Program-made: the position numbers and the translations under genes
The notes under the pieces: generated by a model
The model's input: only the letters and a program-made list of their open reading frames with translations
The model's database searches: none
What the model was told of the DNA's origin: nothing
Part shown: positions 1-8,328 of the stretch, in pieces
How the letters are laid out: the number at the start of each line of letters is the position of its first letter
How positions within the stretch are numbered: position 1 is the first letter of the stretch
Source: Bacillota bacterium
GTDB lineage: Bacteria; Bacillota; Clostridia; Christensenellales; Aristaeellaceae
Direction: 5' to 3'
Length of the DNA stretch: 20,712 nt
NCBI GenBank assembly: GCA_023459675.1
Contig: JAEWTC010000223.1
Span: 1-20,712 of the forward strand

Positions 1-2480
1 TTTCCCTTCGCGTCCCGGTCCACGGTAAAGCGCCAGCCGCTGTGGTTGACGTCGGGCGGCATGACGGGGATGCCGTGCGTGCGGCAATACTGCACGTACA
101 TGGCGATTTTCCCGGCCGAATCCATGACGCTGTTCATAATGGCGGCCATGAACTGCACAGGGTAATGCCGTTTCAGCCAGCCCGTCTGCACGGCGATCAT
201 GCCGTAGGGGGCGGCGTGGTTTTTATTAAACGCGTAGCTTGCAAACGACGCCATATCGTCAAAAATCTGCTCGGCGATTTTCTCGGGTATCCCGCGCCGC
301 ACGCAGCCGTCCACCAGCACCTTCCCGTCCGCGTCCGTCATGCCGTGAACGAAGTATTCGCGTTCCTTCTCCATCACGTCGTGCTTCTTTTTGGACATGG
401 CGCGGCGCATGAGGTCGCTCCGGCCCAGGGAATAGCCCGCCAGATCGCGCACGATTTGCATGACCTGCTCCTGGTACACCATGCAGCCGTAGGTGACGTC
501 CAAGATCGGCTTGAGCATGGGGGTGCGGTAGTGCACGGACGCCGGGTTTTTCTTCCCCGCCACGTACTGCGGGATGGAATCCATGGGGCCGGGGCGGTAC
601 AGCGACACCGCGGCGATGATATCCTCAAAGCATTCGGGCTTCATGCTCTGCAAGAACAGCCGCATCCCATCGGACTCCAGCTGGAACACGCCGTCGGTAT
701 CGCCCTGGGAGATCATCTCATAGACCGCGGGATCGTCCATGGGGATATCCTCGGGGCGCATGTCCACGCCGATATCCTTCATCAAATCCAGCGCGTCGCG
801 GATCACGGTCAGCGTGCGTAGGCCGAGGAAATCCATCTTCAACAGGCCCAGGTGCTCCAGCGTTCCCATGGGGTACTGGGTGGTGATGACGTCGTCGTTG
901 CACTGCAGGGGCACGTACTCGGTCACGGGTTTCGCGGTGATCAGCACGCCGGCCGCGTGCGTGCTCGCGTGGCGGGGCATCCCTTCCAGCGTCAGGCTCA
1001 TTTCGATCAGGCGGGAAACCTCAACGTCGCGGTCGATCATCTCCCGCAGCTGCGGGCTTACTTCCATGGCTTTTTCCAGCGTCATATCCAGCGAAAAGGG
1101 AATGGCCTTGGCAACGGCGTCCACCGCGGCGTAGCTCATGCCCAGCACGCGGCCCACGTCCCGCACCACGGCTTTGGCCTTCATGGTGCCAAACGTAATG
1201 ATCTGCGCCACGTGATCCGCGCCGTATTTGGCGGTGACGTAATCGATCACCTCCTGCCTGCGCTCGTAGCAGAAGTCGATGTCGATATCCGGCATGGAAA
1301 TGCGTTCCGGGTTCAGAAACCGCTCGAACAGCAGGTTGTATTTCAGGGGGTCGAGCATGGTGATGTTGAGCGTGTACGCCACGATGCTCCCGGCGGCGCT
1401 GCCGCGCCCAGGCCCTACCATGATGCCGTTGCGCTTGGCAAAATCGATGAAATCCCACACGATCAGGAAATAATCCACATACCCCATCTGGCGGATCAGG
1501 CCCAGCTCGTAGTGCAGGCGTTTGCGGGGTTCGCTCAATTCATCGTCCGCCAGCGCCGGATAGCGTTTGCGCAACCCCTCCAAGCACAGGCGGGTGAGCA
1601 TGGCAAAGGGTTCCTCGCCCGTGGTGATCGCGTACGTGGGCAGGTGCAGCGTTTTGAAATCGAAATCCATGCGGCAGCGGCGGGCGATTTCCGCCGTGTT
1701 CTCAATCGCCTCGGGCACGCCGGGGAACAGCGCGCGCATCTCCTGTTCGCTTTTGACGTACAGCTCTTCGGTTTCCATGCGCATGCGGGCTTCGTCCTCC
1801 AACGTCTTACCCGTCTGCACGCACATGAGCACTTCCTGGGCGGCGGCGTCCTTCTTAAGGAGGTAATGGCAGTCGTTGGTCGCGGCCAGCGGGATGCCCG
1901 TCTCGCGGGAGAGCGCGATCAGGTCCGGGATCACCTGCTTTTCCTCGGGGATGCCGTGATCCATGATTTCGATGAAATAATTGCCCTTGCCAAACATCTC
2001 CTGCATCATCAGCGCATAGGCCTTCGCCTCGTCCCGCCTGCCCTGCAAAAGCAGCTTGGGCAGATCGCCGGACAGGCAGGCGCTCAGGCAGATCAGCCCT
2101 TCGGCGTGCTGTTTGAGCAGCTCGTAATCGATGCGCGGGCGGTAGTAAAAGCCCTCCGTAAACCCGGCGGACACCAGCTGGATGAGATTTTGGTAGCCGG
2201 TATTGTTCTCGCACAGCAAAATCAGGTGGCTATACTCGCGGCTGATATGGGTTTTGTCAAACCGGTCGGGGCAAATGTAGGCTTCCACGCCGATTACGGG
2301 CTGGATGCCCTCCGCAAGGCAGGCCGAATAGAAATCCACCGCGCCGTACATCACGCCGTGATCGGTAATGGCGCAGTGGGTTTGCCCCAGCTCCTTCAGG
2401 CGCCTGACCAGCGGCTTGATGGAACAGGCGCCGTCCAAAAGGCTGTATTCGCTGTGCAGGTGCAGGTGGGCAAAAGCCAT
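1..2480 (-). CDS. dnaE: DNA polymerase III subunit alpha (DnaE), C-terminus beyond window
   Basis: Catalytic subunit of the replicative DNA polymerase III, adding dNTPs in the cytoplasm at the replication fork. The first 826 codons are visible and the frame stays open to the left edge. The N-terminus is a PHP domain beginning MAFAHLHLHSEYSLLDG, with the metal-ligand style HLHLH. The C-family polymerase core follows, with GPGRGSAAGS, then PDIDIDFC at residues 397-404, whose aspartates correspond to the catalytic pair. LKMDFLGL supplies the third acidic residue at about D550. Further on are SLYRPGPM and the FNKNHAAPYG finger region. The ATG at 2480 is chosen because GGAGG lies six bases upstream and the PHP domain begins immediately. 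The tau-binding, OB and other C-terminal parts are outside the window. It is divergent from guaB. The name is secure. Whether this is the main replicase or the DnaE partner of a PolC cannot be told from this window. Confidence 0.97.
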   Translation of the reverse strand, partial: MAFAHLHLHSEYSLLDGACSIKPLVRRLKELGQTHCAITDHGVMYGAVDFYSACLAEGIQPVIGVEAYICPDRFDKTHISREYSHLILLCENNTGYQNLIQLVSAGFTEGFYYRPRIDYELLKQHAEGLICLSACLSGDLPKLLLQGRRDEAKAYALMMQEMFGKGNYFIEIMDHGIPEEKQVIPDLIALSRETGIPLAATNDCHYLLKKDAAAQEVLMCVQTGKTLEDEARMRMETEELYVKSEQEMRALFPGVPEAIENTAEIARRCRMDFDFKTLHLPTYAITTGEEPFAMLTRLCLEGLRKRYPALADDELSEPRKRLHYELGLIRQMGYVDYFLIVWDFIDFAKRNGIMVGPGRGSAAGSIVAYTLNITMLDPLKYNLLFERFLNPERISMPDIDIDFCYERRQEVIDYVTAKYGADHVAQIITFGTMKAKAVVRDVGRVLGMSYAAVDAVAKAIPFSLDMTLEKAMEVSPQLREMIDRDVEVSRLIEMSLTLEGMPRHASTHAAGVLITAKPVTEYVPLQCNDDVITTQYPMGTLEHLGLLKMDFLGLRTLTVIRDALDLMKDIGVDMRPEDIPMDDPAVYEMISQGDTDGVFQLESDGMRLFLQSMKPECFEDIIAAVSLYRPGPMDSIPQYVAGKKNPASVHYRTPMLKPILDVTYGCMVYQEQVMQIVRDLAGYSLGRSDLMRRAMSKKKHDVMEKEREYFVHGMTDADGKVLVDGCVRRGIPEKIAEQIFDDMASFASYAFNKNHAAPYGMIAVQTGWLKRHYPVQFMAAIMNSVMDSAGKIAMYVQYCRTHGIPVMPPDVNHSGWRFTVDRDAKG

Positions 2481-2506
2481 ACGTACCTCCGAAAGTTCTT
2501 TTTCCC

Positions 2507-2535
2507 AGTATACTTCAATCCGCCGGGGCGGGCAA
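2507..2535 (-). promoter_or_regulatory. Putative sigma-A promoter of dnaE
   Basis: On the minus strand TTGCCC (2535-2530) is separated by 17 bp from TATACT (2512-2507), about 27 bp upstream of the dnaE start codon. The -10 box matches consensus at five of six bases and the -35 at four of six. The prediction rests on spacing and motif only. Confidence 0.55.
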
Positions 2536-2589
2536 GGCGAACACCCCGCCGGAGACGTAAAATGTGTCCGGCGGCGGCAAAAATGACCG

Positions 2590-2618
2590 TTGACATCGAT
2601 CGGAGGCGCTGATACAAT
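2590..2618 (+). promoter_or_regulatory. Strong sigma-A promoter of guaB
   Basis: A perfect TTGACA (2590-2595) is followed after 17 bp by TACAAT (2613-2618), placing the transcription start near 2625 and leaving a leader of about 29 nt before the guaB ATG. That is too short for a purine riboswitch, so none is predicted. It is divergent from the dnaE promoter, with non-overlapping boxes. Confidence 0.85.
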
Positions 2619-2653
2619 GATCGGTAACATATAGACAGAAAGGGTGAGCGAAT

Positions 2654-4117
2654 ATGCTGGAAGAAAACATCCGGACGGGATTAACATTCGACGACGTGCT
2701 GTTAATCCCCAGTGAAAGCGAAGCGCTTCCGCGCGAGGTGAACACGTCGGTACAGCTCATGCCAACCATTAAACTGAACATTCCGCTGATTTCCGCGGCG
2801 ATGGACACCGTAACCGACGCACGTATGGCCATTGCCATGGCCCGTGAGGGAGGCCTTGGAATCCTTCACAAGAACATGTCCATCGAGGATCAGGCTGCCC
2901 AGGTGGATAAAGTGAAACGAAGCGAGCACGGAGTCATCACTGACCCGTTTTTTCTTTCTCCGGACCATTTAATCCGCGACGCAGAAGCGCTGATGGCCCG
3001 CTACCGTATTTCGGGCGTTCCCATCACGCGCGGCAAGAAACTGGTCGGCATCCTCACCAACCGCGACCTGCGCTTTGAAACCGACGACAGCCGCCGCATT
3101 GAAGAGGTGATGACCTCCAAAAACCTCGTGACCGCACCCGTGGGCACCACCCTGGAAGAGGCAAAGAAGCTACTGGCAGCGCATCGCATTGAGAAACTGC
3201 CCATCGTCAATGATCAGTTTGAACTCTGCGGCCTGATTACCATAAAAGATATTGAAAAGACGACCAAGTACCCCAATTCCGCCAAGGACAGCGGAGGCCG
3301 CCTGCTGTGCGGCGCCGCGATCGGCCTGACTTCGGACTATATGGCGCGCGCGGCCGCGCTGATCAACGCCCGGGTGGACGTGCTCTCCATCGATACGGCG
3401 CACGCGCACACCAAAGGCGCGATCGAAGCGCTGAAAACCATCCGCAAGGCTTTCCCGGAGATCCCCGTGATTGCCGGCAACGTGGCGACCGCCGAGGCGA
3501 CCCGCGCGCTGATTCAGGCGGGCGCAAGCTGCATCAAGGTCGGCATCGGGCCGGGCAGCATCTGCACCACGCGCGTGGTAACCGGCACGGGCGTACCCCA
3601 GATTACCGCGGTTGCCGATTGCGCGGCGGAAGCCCAGAAGCTGGGCGTCGCGGTGATTGCCGACGGCGGCATCAAATACTCCGGCGACATTCCCAAGGCC
3701 ATCGCCGCCGGAGCGCACGCGGTGATGCTGGGCAGCATTCTGGCCGGCGTGGATGAAAGCCCCGGGCAGATGGAGATTTACCAGGGCCGCAGCTTTAAGG
3801 TGTACCGCGGCATGGGCAGCATCGGCGCGATGCAGCAGAACTACGGCTCCAGCGACCGCTATTTTCAGGAGAACGGCCCCAAGCTGGTGCCCGAGGGCGT
3901 GGAAGGCCGCGTGCCCTACAAGGGAATGCTCGCCGAGACCGTGTTCCAGCTGGTGGGCGGTCTGCGCGCCGGAATGTTCTACTGCGGCACCAAGACCATC
4001 GAGGAATTGCGCAGGAACGGCAAGTTCATCCGCATCACCAACGCTGGGCTGCAGGAAAGCCACCCCCATGACATTTCCATCACCAAGGAAAGCCCGAACT
4101 ACTCCCGCCAGGGATAA
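2654..4117 (+). CDS. guaB: IMP dehydrogenase
   Basis: Oxidises IMP to XMP with NAD+, the first committed step of guanine nucleotide synthesis, in the cytoplasm. The 487-residue length is normal for the full-length bacterial enzyme. The N-terminus reads LTFDDVLLIP, typical of the family. Two CBS domains (about residues 95-215) are inserted in the TIM barrel. The catalytic loop GPGSICTTR places the nucleophilic cysteine at C304. IADGGIKYSGD and MLGSILAG bind the phosphate. The mobile flap contains EGVEGRVPYKG. The ATG at 2654 is preceded by an AAAGGGTGA ribosome binding site. The gene stands alone between its own promoter and terminator, and guaA is not adjacent. Identification is secure. Confidence 0.98.
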   Translation: MLEENIRTGLTFDDVLLIPSESEALPREVNTSVQLMPTIKLNIPLISAAMDTVTDARMAIAMAREGGLGILHKNMSIEDQAAQVDKVKRSEHGVITDPFFLSPDHLIRDAEALMARYRISGVPITRGKKLVGILTNRDLRFETDDSRRIEEVMTSKNLVTAPVGTTLEEAKKLLAAHRIEKLPIVNDQFELCGLITIKDIEKTTKYPNSAKDSGGRLLCGAAIGLTSDYMARAAALINARVDVLSIDTAHAHTKGAIEALKTIRKAFPEIPVIAGNVATAEATRALIQAGASCIKVGIGPGSICTTRVVTGTGVPQITAVADCAAEAQKLGVAVIADGGIKYSGDIPKAIAAGAHAVMLGSILAGVDESPGQMEIYQGRSFKVYRGMGSIGAMQQNYGSSDRYFQENGPKLVPEGVEGRVPYKGMLAETVFQLVGGLRAGMFYCGTKTIEELRRNGKFIRITNAGLQESHPHDISITKESPNYSRQG

Positions 4118-4126
4118 GCAAAGCGA

Positions 4127-4155
4127 AGAGCCTGCCAGCATGGCAGGCTCTTTTG
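4127..4155 (+). terminator. Intrinsic terminator of guaB
   Basis: A perfect 11-bp inverted repeat, AGAGCCTGCCA/TGGCAGGCTCT (4127-4137 and 4141-4151), with a GCA loop, is followed by TTTGTTAT. It begins nine bases after the guaB stop codon. On the opposite strand the downstream T-tract is poor, so it should act mainly on guaB, although the converging minus-strand operon ends only 12 bp away. Confidence 0.9.
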
Positions 4156-4166
4156 TTATATGCGCT

Positions 4167-5303
4167 TTACTCTTTCACGGCGGCCGTTTGCGCCAGCTGC
4201 GCCTTGCGCGCGGCGGCGTCTGCCTCCAAAACGACGCGCAGGAGGTTTAAAAGAACCGGGCCCGCGATCAGCCCTAGGAAGCCCAGCAGGCGGAAGCCCG
4301 CGTACATGGCGATCATCGTTGCCAGCGGATAAAGCCCCAGATTGTACCCCACGATGCGCGGTTCGGCAATCTGGCGGATGACGATGACGCACACATAGGA
4401 TATGCCGAAAAACGCCGCCATGCCGTAGTTCCCCATCACCAGCTCAAACAAGGCCCACGGGATAAGAAACAGCCCCGCGCCGATCACCGGCAGCGCGTCC
4501 GCAAGGCCGATGAAGAAACCCAGGAACAAGCCGTAGCGAACCCGGAACAGCACGAATACGAGCATCAAAAACACCATGATGATGGACGATACGAGCAGCT
4601 GGCTTTTGATTTGCCCAAACAGCGAATGGACGAGGTTTTTCTTCAGGATCCCGCTGTGCGCCCGCACCGGCTCCGGAATGGTGCGCCGGAAGAAACCGTA
4701 GATCCGTTCCTTGTCCGCCGTCATGTAGTACGTGCCCATCACGGTCAGTACGATGGACAGAAGGATGGTCGGCAGGGACGCCGCCGTGCGGAACGCGCCG
4801 CCGGTAACGGATGCGGAAACCGAGCCCGCAAGCTCGATCGCATTTTTGGATACGGTGGCGATCGTTTCATCCACATAGGTCATGGCTGAGGCCGGCAGGA
4901 TATTGGAGTAGCTTTGATAGAGATTGCGGATATACGGAAGCGCCGTATCGGAAAGCCAGTTGACAAACGACGGCATATTCTGCAAAAGCTGGATCATTTC
5001 CCGCACGATGCGGCTGATCAGCACGAAAACGGCGGTCCCCAGCGTACCGAATAGGAGGAGCATCAAAACCAGCGTGATCAGCCCCCGCGGCACCTTGACG
5101 CGCTTCATGTGGTTCATCACAAACCGTACCGGCGGCACCAACAGGCGGGAGAGCAGAAACGCAAGCATGAACGGCCAGGTGTACGGCATGATGATGACGA
5201 ACACCCACGTGCAAAACAGCGTGACCGCGATCAGAAACGCGATCCGGGGCAAGCCGTTCATGCGCTCGTTCCACTTATTGATTTTTTCCAGCAGTTGATT
5301 CAT
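4167..5303 (-). CDS. AI-2E family (YtvI-like) integral membrane protein
   Basis: A 378-residue polytopic membrane protein of the AI-2E/UPF0118 superfamily. The arrangement fits: paired N-terminal hydrophobic segments (about residues 20-58 and 72-100), a long amphipathic middle (about 105-165), then a C-terminal bundle containing the family-typical GLFLGFFIGLADALPVIGAG and IAEPRIVGYNLGLYPLATM. In Bacillota the closest named members are YtvI sporulation-associated proteins. Other members export AI-2 or act as Na+/H+ antiporters, so the transported species is unknown. The ATG at 5303 has GGGAGGG about seven bases upstream. It is the last gene of the minus-strand cluster, about 70 bp after the L,D-transpeptidase. 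The family call is firm and the YtvI assignment moderate. Confidence 0.85.
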   Translation of the reverse strand: MNQLLEKINKWNERMNGLPRIAFLIAVTLFCTWVFVIIMPYTWPFMLAFLLSRLLVPPVRFVMNHMKRVKVPRGLITLVLMLLLFGTLGTAVFVLISRIVREMIQLLQNMPSFVNWLSDTALPYIRNLYQSYSNILPASAMTYVDETIATVSKNAIELAGSVSASVTGGAFRTAASLPTILLSIVLTVMGTYYMTADKERIYGFFRRTIPEPVRAHSGILKKNLVHSLFGQIKSQLLVSSIIMVFLMLVFVLFRVRYGLFLGFFIGLADALPVIGAGLFLIPWALFELVMGNYGMAAFFGISYVCVIVIRQIAEPRIVGYNLGLYPLATMIAMYAGFRLLGFLGLIAGPVLLNLLRVVLEADAAARKAQLAQTAAVKE

Positions 5304-5373
5304 CGCACTCCCTCCCTTCAGGCGGGGGCAGTCGGCAGGGTCCGCGCTTTGCCGGTTGCAAGGCGGGGGTTGT

Positions 5374-6624
5374 TCAGTTCCCTACGGTATTGATGGTGAT
5401 GACGATATCGTCCAGCGACGCGGGCGCGCCGGTTACGGTTTCCCCGGGATCCGAAGCGTTCTGCGCGGCAGGCGTGCTCGTGGGCACGCCGTTCTTGCGC
5501 GCCGCCTGCAGGGCGTCGTATTCCTCCTGGGTGATGGCGCCGCGGTTTAAGTTGTCCAGGTCGATCTCATCCTTGCGCTTCACGTTGGTGCAGAAGGGGC
5601 AGGGCGTGAGCTTCGCGTAAGGCTCGTTATCCAGCTCGGCGTAGGTAAACGCGGTCAGCGGGAGGAACTTGCTCTTGACGGAGCTGCAATACTCGTCCGC
5701 ATGGTAATACTGGCCGCCGGTGGGGTTATAGTACAGCATCATATCGTCGGCGGGGTAGGGCACCTCGCGGCCGCGGTCGTCCCAGACCAGCACCTTGGTG
5801 TTGCGCTTCAGGTGATCCCAGATCCAGCGCATGTTCACGCCGTCCTCGTTGGCGACGCGCGCCACGCGGATGCAGCCGTGGCTTGCCTTCTGCCCCAGCA
5901 GCGGCTCATAGCGGGAATAATCGTAGGTGCCGTCCGCCCGGAGGATGCCGGGCACCTGATGGATTTTGTCGCCGTTGTTGAAGCGGATCGCCATATCGCA
6001 ATACATGCCTTCGCTGTCAAACCCGCCGCTCCAGCTGATGAGCAGGTATTCCCCCGCCGCGGTTTCGTTGTAGGGCTGCTTATCGTTGGGCAGGCCCGTG
6101 GACACCAAAACGGAGGAAAACAGCGCGCCGTCCACAAAGATATACAGCCTCTGGGTGAGCTTATCCACCACGATGCCGAAATGATCGTTGGGAGTAACTT
6201 CCTTCAAAAGGCTTGTTTTCACATACCCGCGGATCACGCGGTTATAGTAGTCGATGCCCTCGATCAGCGTCCAGCCGTCCTCGTCGGGGCCCAGCACGTG
6301 CACCGCGGCGGACGCGCCGCTGATGAAACCGCCCAGCTTGTCGTTATTCACTTTCTTTCCGCCCGGGGTCACCAGCGGATACACGGTTTCCACTTCTTCG
6401 ACGTCCAGCACGGTGATCGGCTTCATGAGAAGCTCCCACACCGCCTGGGTATCGGTAATATCGTAGGCAAAGTCTTCGCCGAACCATACCTCGCCCGTAT
6501 CGTAGCCCTCCAGCCACTGCGCCACGGTTTTGGCCGAAGCGGCGGTAAAAGGCGCAAGCGACATGCAAAGAACGCTTGTGATCAGCAATGCAATCCAACG
6601 GCGAATTGCGGTTTTTCGCAGCAT
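5374..6624 (-). CDS. Secreted L,D-transpeptidase (YkuD domain) with C-terminal Cys/His module
   Basis: Predicted to form or remodel 3-3 peptidoglycan cross-links outside the membrane. The ATG at 6624 is preferred over the in-frame ATG at 6666: it has GGAGG six bases upstream, it gives a clean signal peptide (MLRKTAIRRW, hydrophobic core, AASA-KT cleavage-like site), and the longer form would overlap the preceding gene. The product is 416 aa. Residues of about 55-130 may be an SH3-like region. The YkuD domain (about 145-275) runs from FGIVVDKLTQRLYIFVDG to the catalytic SHGCIR, with H249 and C251. The C-terminus is unusual: H308, C313 and a C342-P-F-C345 pair suggest a small metal-binding module. 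A SHOCT-like segment (RGAITQEEYDAL) and a Thr/Ala/Pro-rich tail follow. It lies 19 bp downstream of the acyl-CoA synthetase stop, so it is probably cotranscribed. Confidence 0.9.
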   Translation of the reverse strand: MLRKTAIRRWIALLITSVLCMSLAPFTAASAKTVAQWLEGYDTGEVWFGEDFAYDITDTQAVWELLMKPITVLDVEEVETVYPLVTPGGKKVNNDKLGGFISGASAAVHVLGPDEDGWTLIEGIDYYNRVIRGYVKTSLLKEVTPNDHFGIVVDKLTQRLYIFVDGALFSSVLVSTGLPNDKQPYNETAAGEYLLISWSGGFDSEGMYCDMAIRFNNGDKIHQVPGILRADGTYDYSRYEPLLGQKASHGCIRVARVANEDGVNMRWIWDHLKRNTKVLVWDDRGREVPYPADDMMLYYNPTGGQYYHADEYCSSVKSKFLPLTAFTYAELDNEPYAKLTPCPFCTNVKRKDEIDLDNLNRGAITQEEYDALQAARKNGVPTSTPAAQNASDPGETVTGAPASLDDIVITINTVGN

Positions 6625-6643
6625 GCGTACCTCCAAAGATCGG

Positions 6644-8326
6644 TCACTGGTGTTTGTTTCTGTCAATTTCGCGCAGTTCCACCCGGCGGATTTTGCCGCT
6701 GATGGTTTTGGGGAGGCTGTCCGCGAACTCCACGATGCGCGGGTATTTATACGGTGCGGTAATCTTCTTGACGTGGTTTTGCAGCTCCAGCTTCAGCGCT
6801 TCGCTGGGCGTATAACCGGGTTTCAAAACCACGGTCGCCTTCACCACCTGCCCGCGAAGCTCGTCCGGCACGGCGGTGATGGCGGTTTCCAGCACCGCGG
6901 GATGCTCCAGCAGCGCGCTTTCCACCTCGAACGGCCCGATGCGGTACCCGCTGGATTTAATCACGTCGTCCGCGCGGCCGACGTACCAGTAGTAGCCCCA
7001 CTCGTCGCGCCAGGCGGTATCGCCCGTGCGGTACACGCCGTTGTCCCACACGCTTTTGGTGAGGGCGTCGTCGCGGTAATAGCCGGAGAACATCCCCACG
7101 GGGAGGTTGCCCTTCTCGGCGCGCAGAACGATTTCGCCGGTCACGCCGGGCGGGCAGGAATTGCCCTCGTCGTCCACGATATCCACGTTGAACAGCGGGC
7201 TGGGTTTGCCCATGCTGCCGGGGCAGACCTTCATAAACGGGAACGTGGCAAGGGTCACCACAAGCTCGGTCTGGCCGTAGGCTTCCCGCAGCTCGATGCC
7301 GGTGCGGCGCAGCCATTCGGCGGCCATATCGGGGTTCAGGGGCTCGCCCGCGATGGAATAATGCTTGAGCGCGGACAGATCGTAGCCGCCGAAATCTTCC
7401 TGGAGCATATAGCGGTACATGGTCGGCGGCGCGCAGAACGACGTCACCTTGTGGGTTTCCAGCTGTTTTAGAATGTCTTTGGCAACGAAACGCTCAAACT
7501 CATACACAAACACGGCGCTGCCGCACAGCCACTGGCCATACAGCTTGCCCCACACGCTTTTGGCCCAGCCGGTTTCGCTGATGGTCAGGTGCAATCCGCC
7601 GTCGATGCACTGCTGCCAGTACAGCGCGGTTACGATATGCCCCAGCGGGTAATAGAAATCGTGCGCCACCATTTTGGGCATGCCCGTGGTGCCGCTGGTA
7701 AAGTACAAAAGCATGGGGTCTTCATTATGCGCGTACTGATCGCCCTGCGGTTTCGCAAACGCCGCGGAATGTGCCGGCATTTCCCCGGCGTAGCTGTGAA
7801 AGCCTTCCGCCTCGCCGCTGAGCACGACCAGCGTTTGCAGCGTTTCGCATTCGGCTTTGGCATGCGCGGCCGCATCCAGCAGCTGGGGGTTGCGGTGCGT
7901 AATGACCGCAGCCTTGATGGAGGCAGCCTGTACGCGGTATTTGATGTCTTTTTCGGTAAGCAGATGGGTGGCGGGCACGGCCACCGCGCCCAGCTTGTGC
8001 AGGGCCATCAAAATCGGCCAGAACTGCAGATGGCGGCGCAGGATGAGCAGAACCTTATCGCCCTTGCCAATGCCAAGCGACACAAAGAAATTCGCCGCGC
8101 GGTTGGATTCCGCCATCAGCATACCAAACGTATACCGTTCGCAGGCGCCGTTGTCGTCCGTCCAGAGGACGGCGAGACGGTCCGGCTCCGAGAGGGCGAT
8201 CCGGTCGGCGACGTCGAACGCAAAATTGAAGCTTTGGGGGCGCTTGATGGAGAAGCGCTTGTTGAAATCATCGTACGTCGCATAGGTCAGCGGACAGTCA
8301 AGGTAATGCTGGTATAGCGGCTGCAT
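6644..8326 (-). CDS. AMP-forming acyl-CoA synthetase (MACS/ACSM-like)
   Basis: A 560-residue adenylate-forming enzyme that activates a carboxylic acid to acyl-AMP and then acyl-CoA in the cytoplasm. The core motifs are intact. The P-loop TSGTTGMPK has T210-G215. EAYGQTE is motif A5. YRTGDTAWRDEWGYYWYVGR precedes the hinge. The C-terminal domain ends with ISGKIRR, in which K545 is the adenylation lysine. Overall layout and length resemble medium-chain acyl-CoA synthetases more than acetyl-CoA synthetase, but the substrate cannot be read from sequence. The ATG at 8326 is preferred over the ATG at 8371. It lies two bases after the regulator's stop (TAACGATG), implying translational coupling, and GGAGGG lies upstream. 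A cupin-type XRE regulator directly in front suggests acid- or CoA-responsive control. Confidence 0.93.
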   Translation of the reverse strand: MQPLYQHYLDCPLTYATYDDFNKRFSIKRPQSFNFAFDVADRIALSEPDRLAVLWTDDNGACERYTFGMLMAESNRAANFFVSLGIGKGDKVLLILRRHLQFWPILMALHKLGAVAVPATHLLTEKDIKYRVQAASIKAAVITHRNPQLLDAAAHAKAECETLQTLVVLSGEAEGFHSYAGEMPAHSAAFAKPQGDQYAHNEDPMLLYFTSGTTGMPKMVAHDFYYPLGHIVTALYWQQCIDGGLHLTISETGWAKSVWGKLYGQWLCGSAVFVYEFERFVAKDILKQLETHKVTSFCAPPTMYRYMLQEDFGGYDLSALKHYSIAGEPLNPDMAAEWLRRTGIELREAYGQTELVVTLATFPFMKVCPGSMGKPSPLFNVDIVDDEGNSCPPGVTGEIVLRAEKGNLPVGMFSGYYRDDALTKSVWDNGVYRTGDTAWRDEWGYYWYVGRADDVIKSSGYRIGPFEVESALLEHPAVLETAITAVPDELRGQVVKATVVLKPGYTPSEALKLELQNHVKKITAPYKYPRIVEFADSLPKTISGKIRRVELREIDRNKHQ

Positions 8327-8328
8327 CG

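Noticed and set aside
2521..2560. GC-rich imperfect inverted repeat between dnaE and guaB
   Set aside because: The arms pair over only about five bases and overlap the dnaE promoter. The match is likely due to base composition.
852..2612. A 586-codon open frame on the plus strand opposite dnaE
   Set aside because: It is the mirror of the dnaE coding frame. The translation is His/Val/Gln-rich with no domain, has no ribosome binding site and covers the dnaE promoter. Long antisense frames are expected at this GC content.
2619..2653. Purine or PRPP/guanidine-type riboswitch before guaB
   Set aside because: The leader is only about 29 nt, too short for any known riboswitch aptamer.
3170..4141. 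A 323-codon minus-strand frame opposite guaB
   Set aside because: Shadow of guaB: Ala/His/Gly-rich translation, begins inside the guaB terminator, no family features.
5304..5373. Possible promoter or terminator between the L,D-transpeptidase and YtvI-like genes
   Set aside because: The 70-bp gap is GC-rich with no convincing -10 box and no stem followed by a T-tract, so read-through is assumed.
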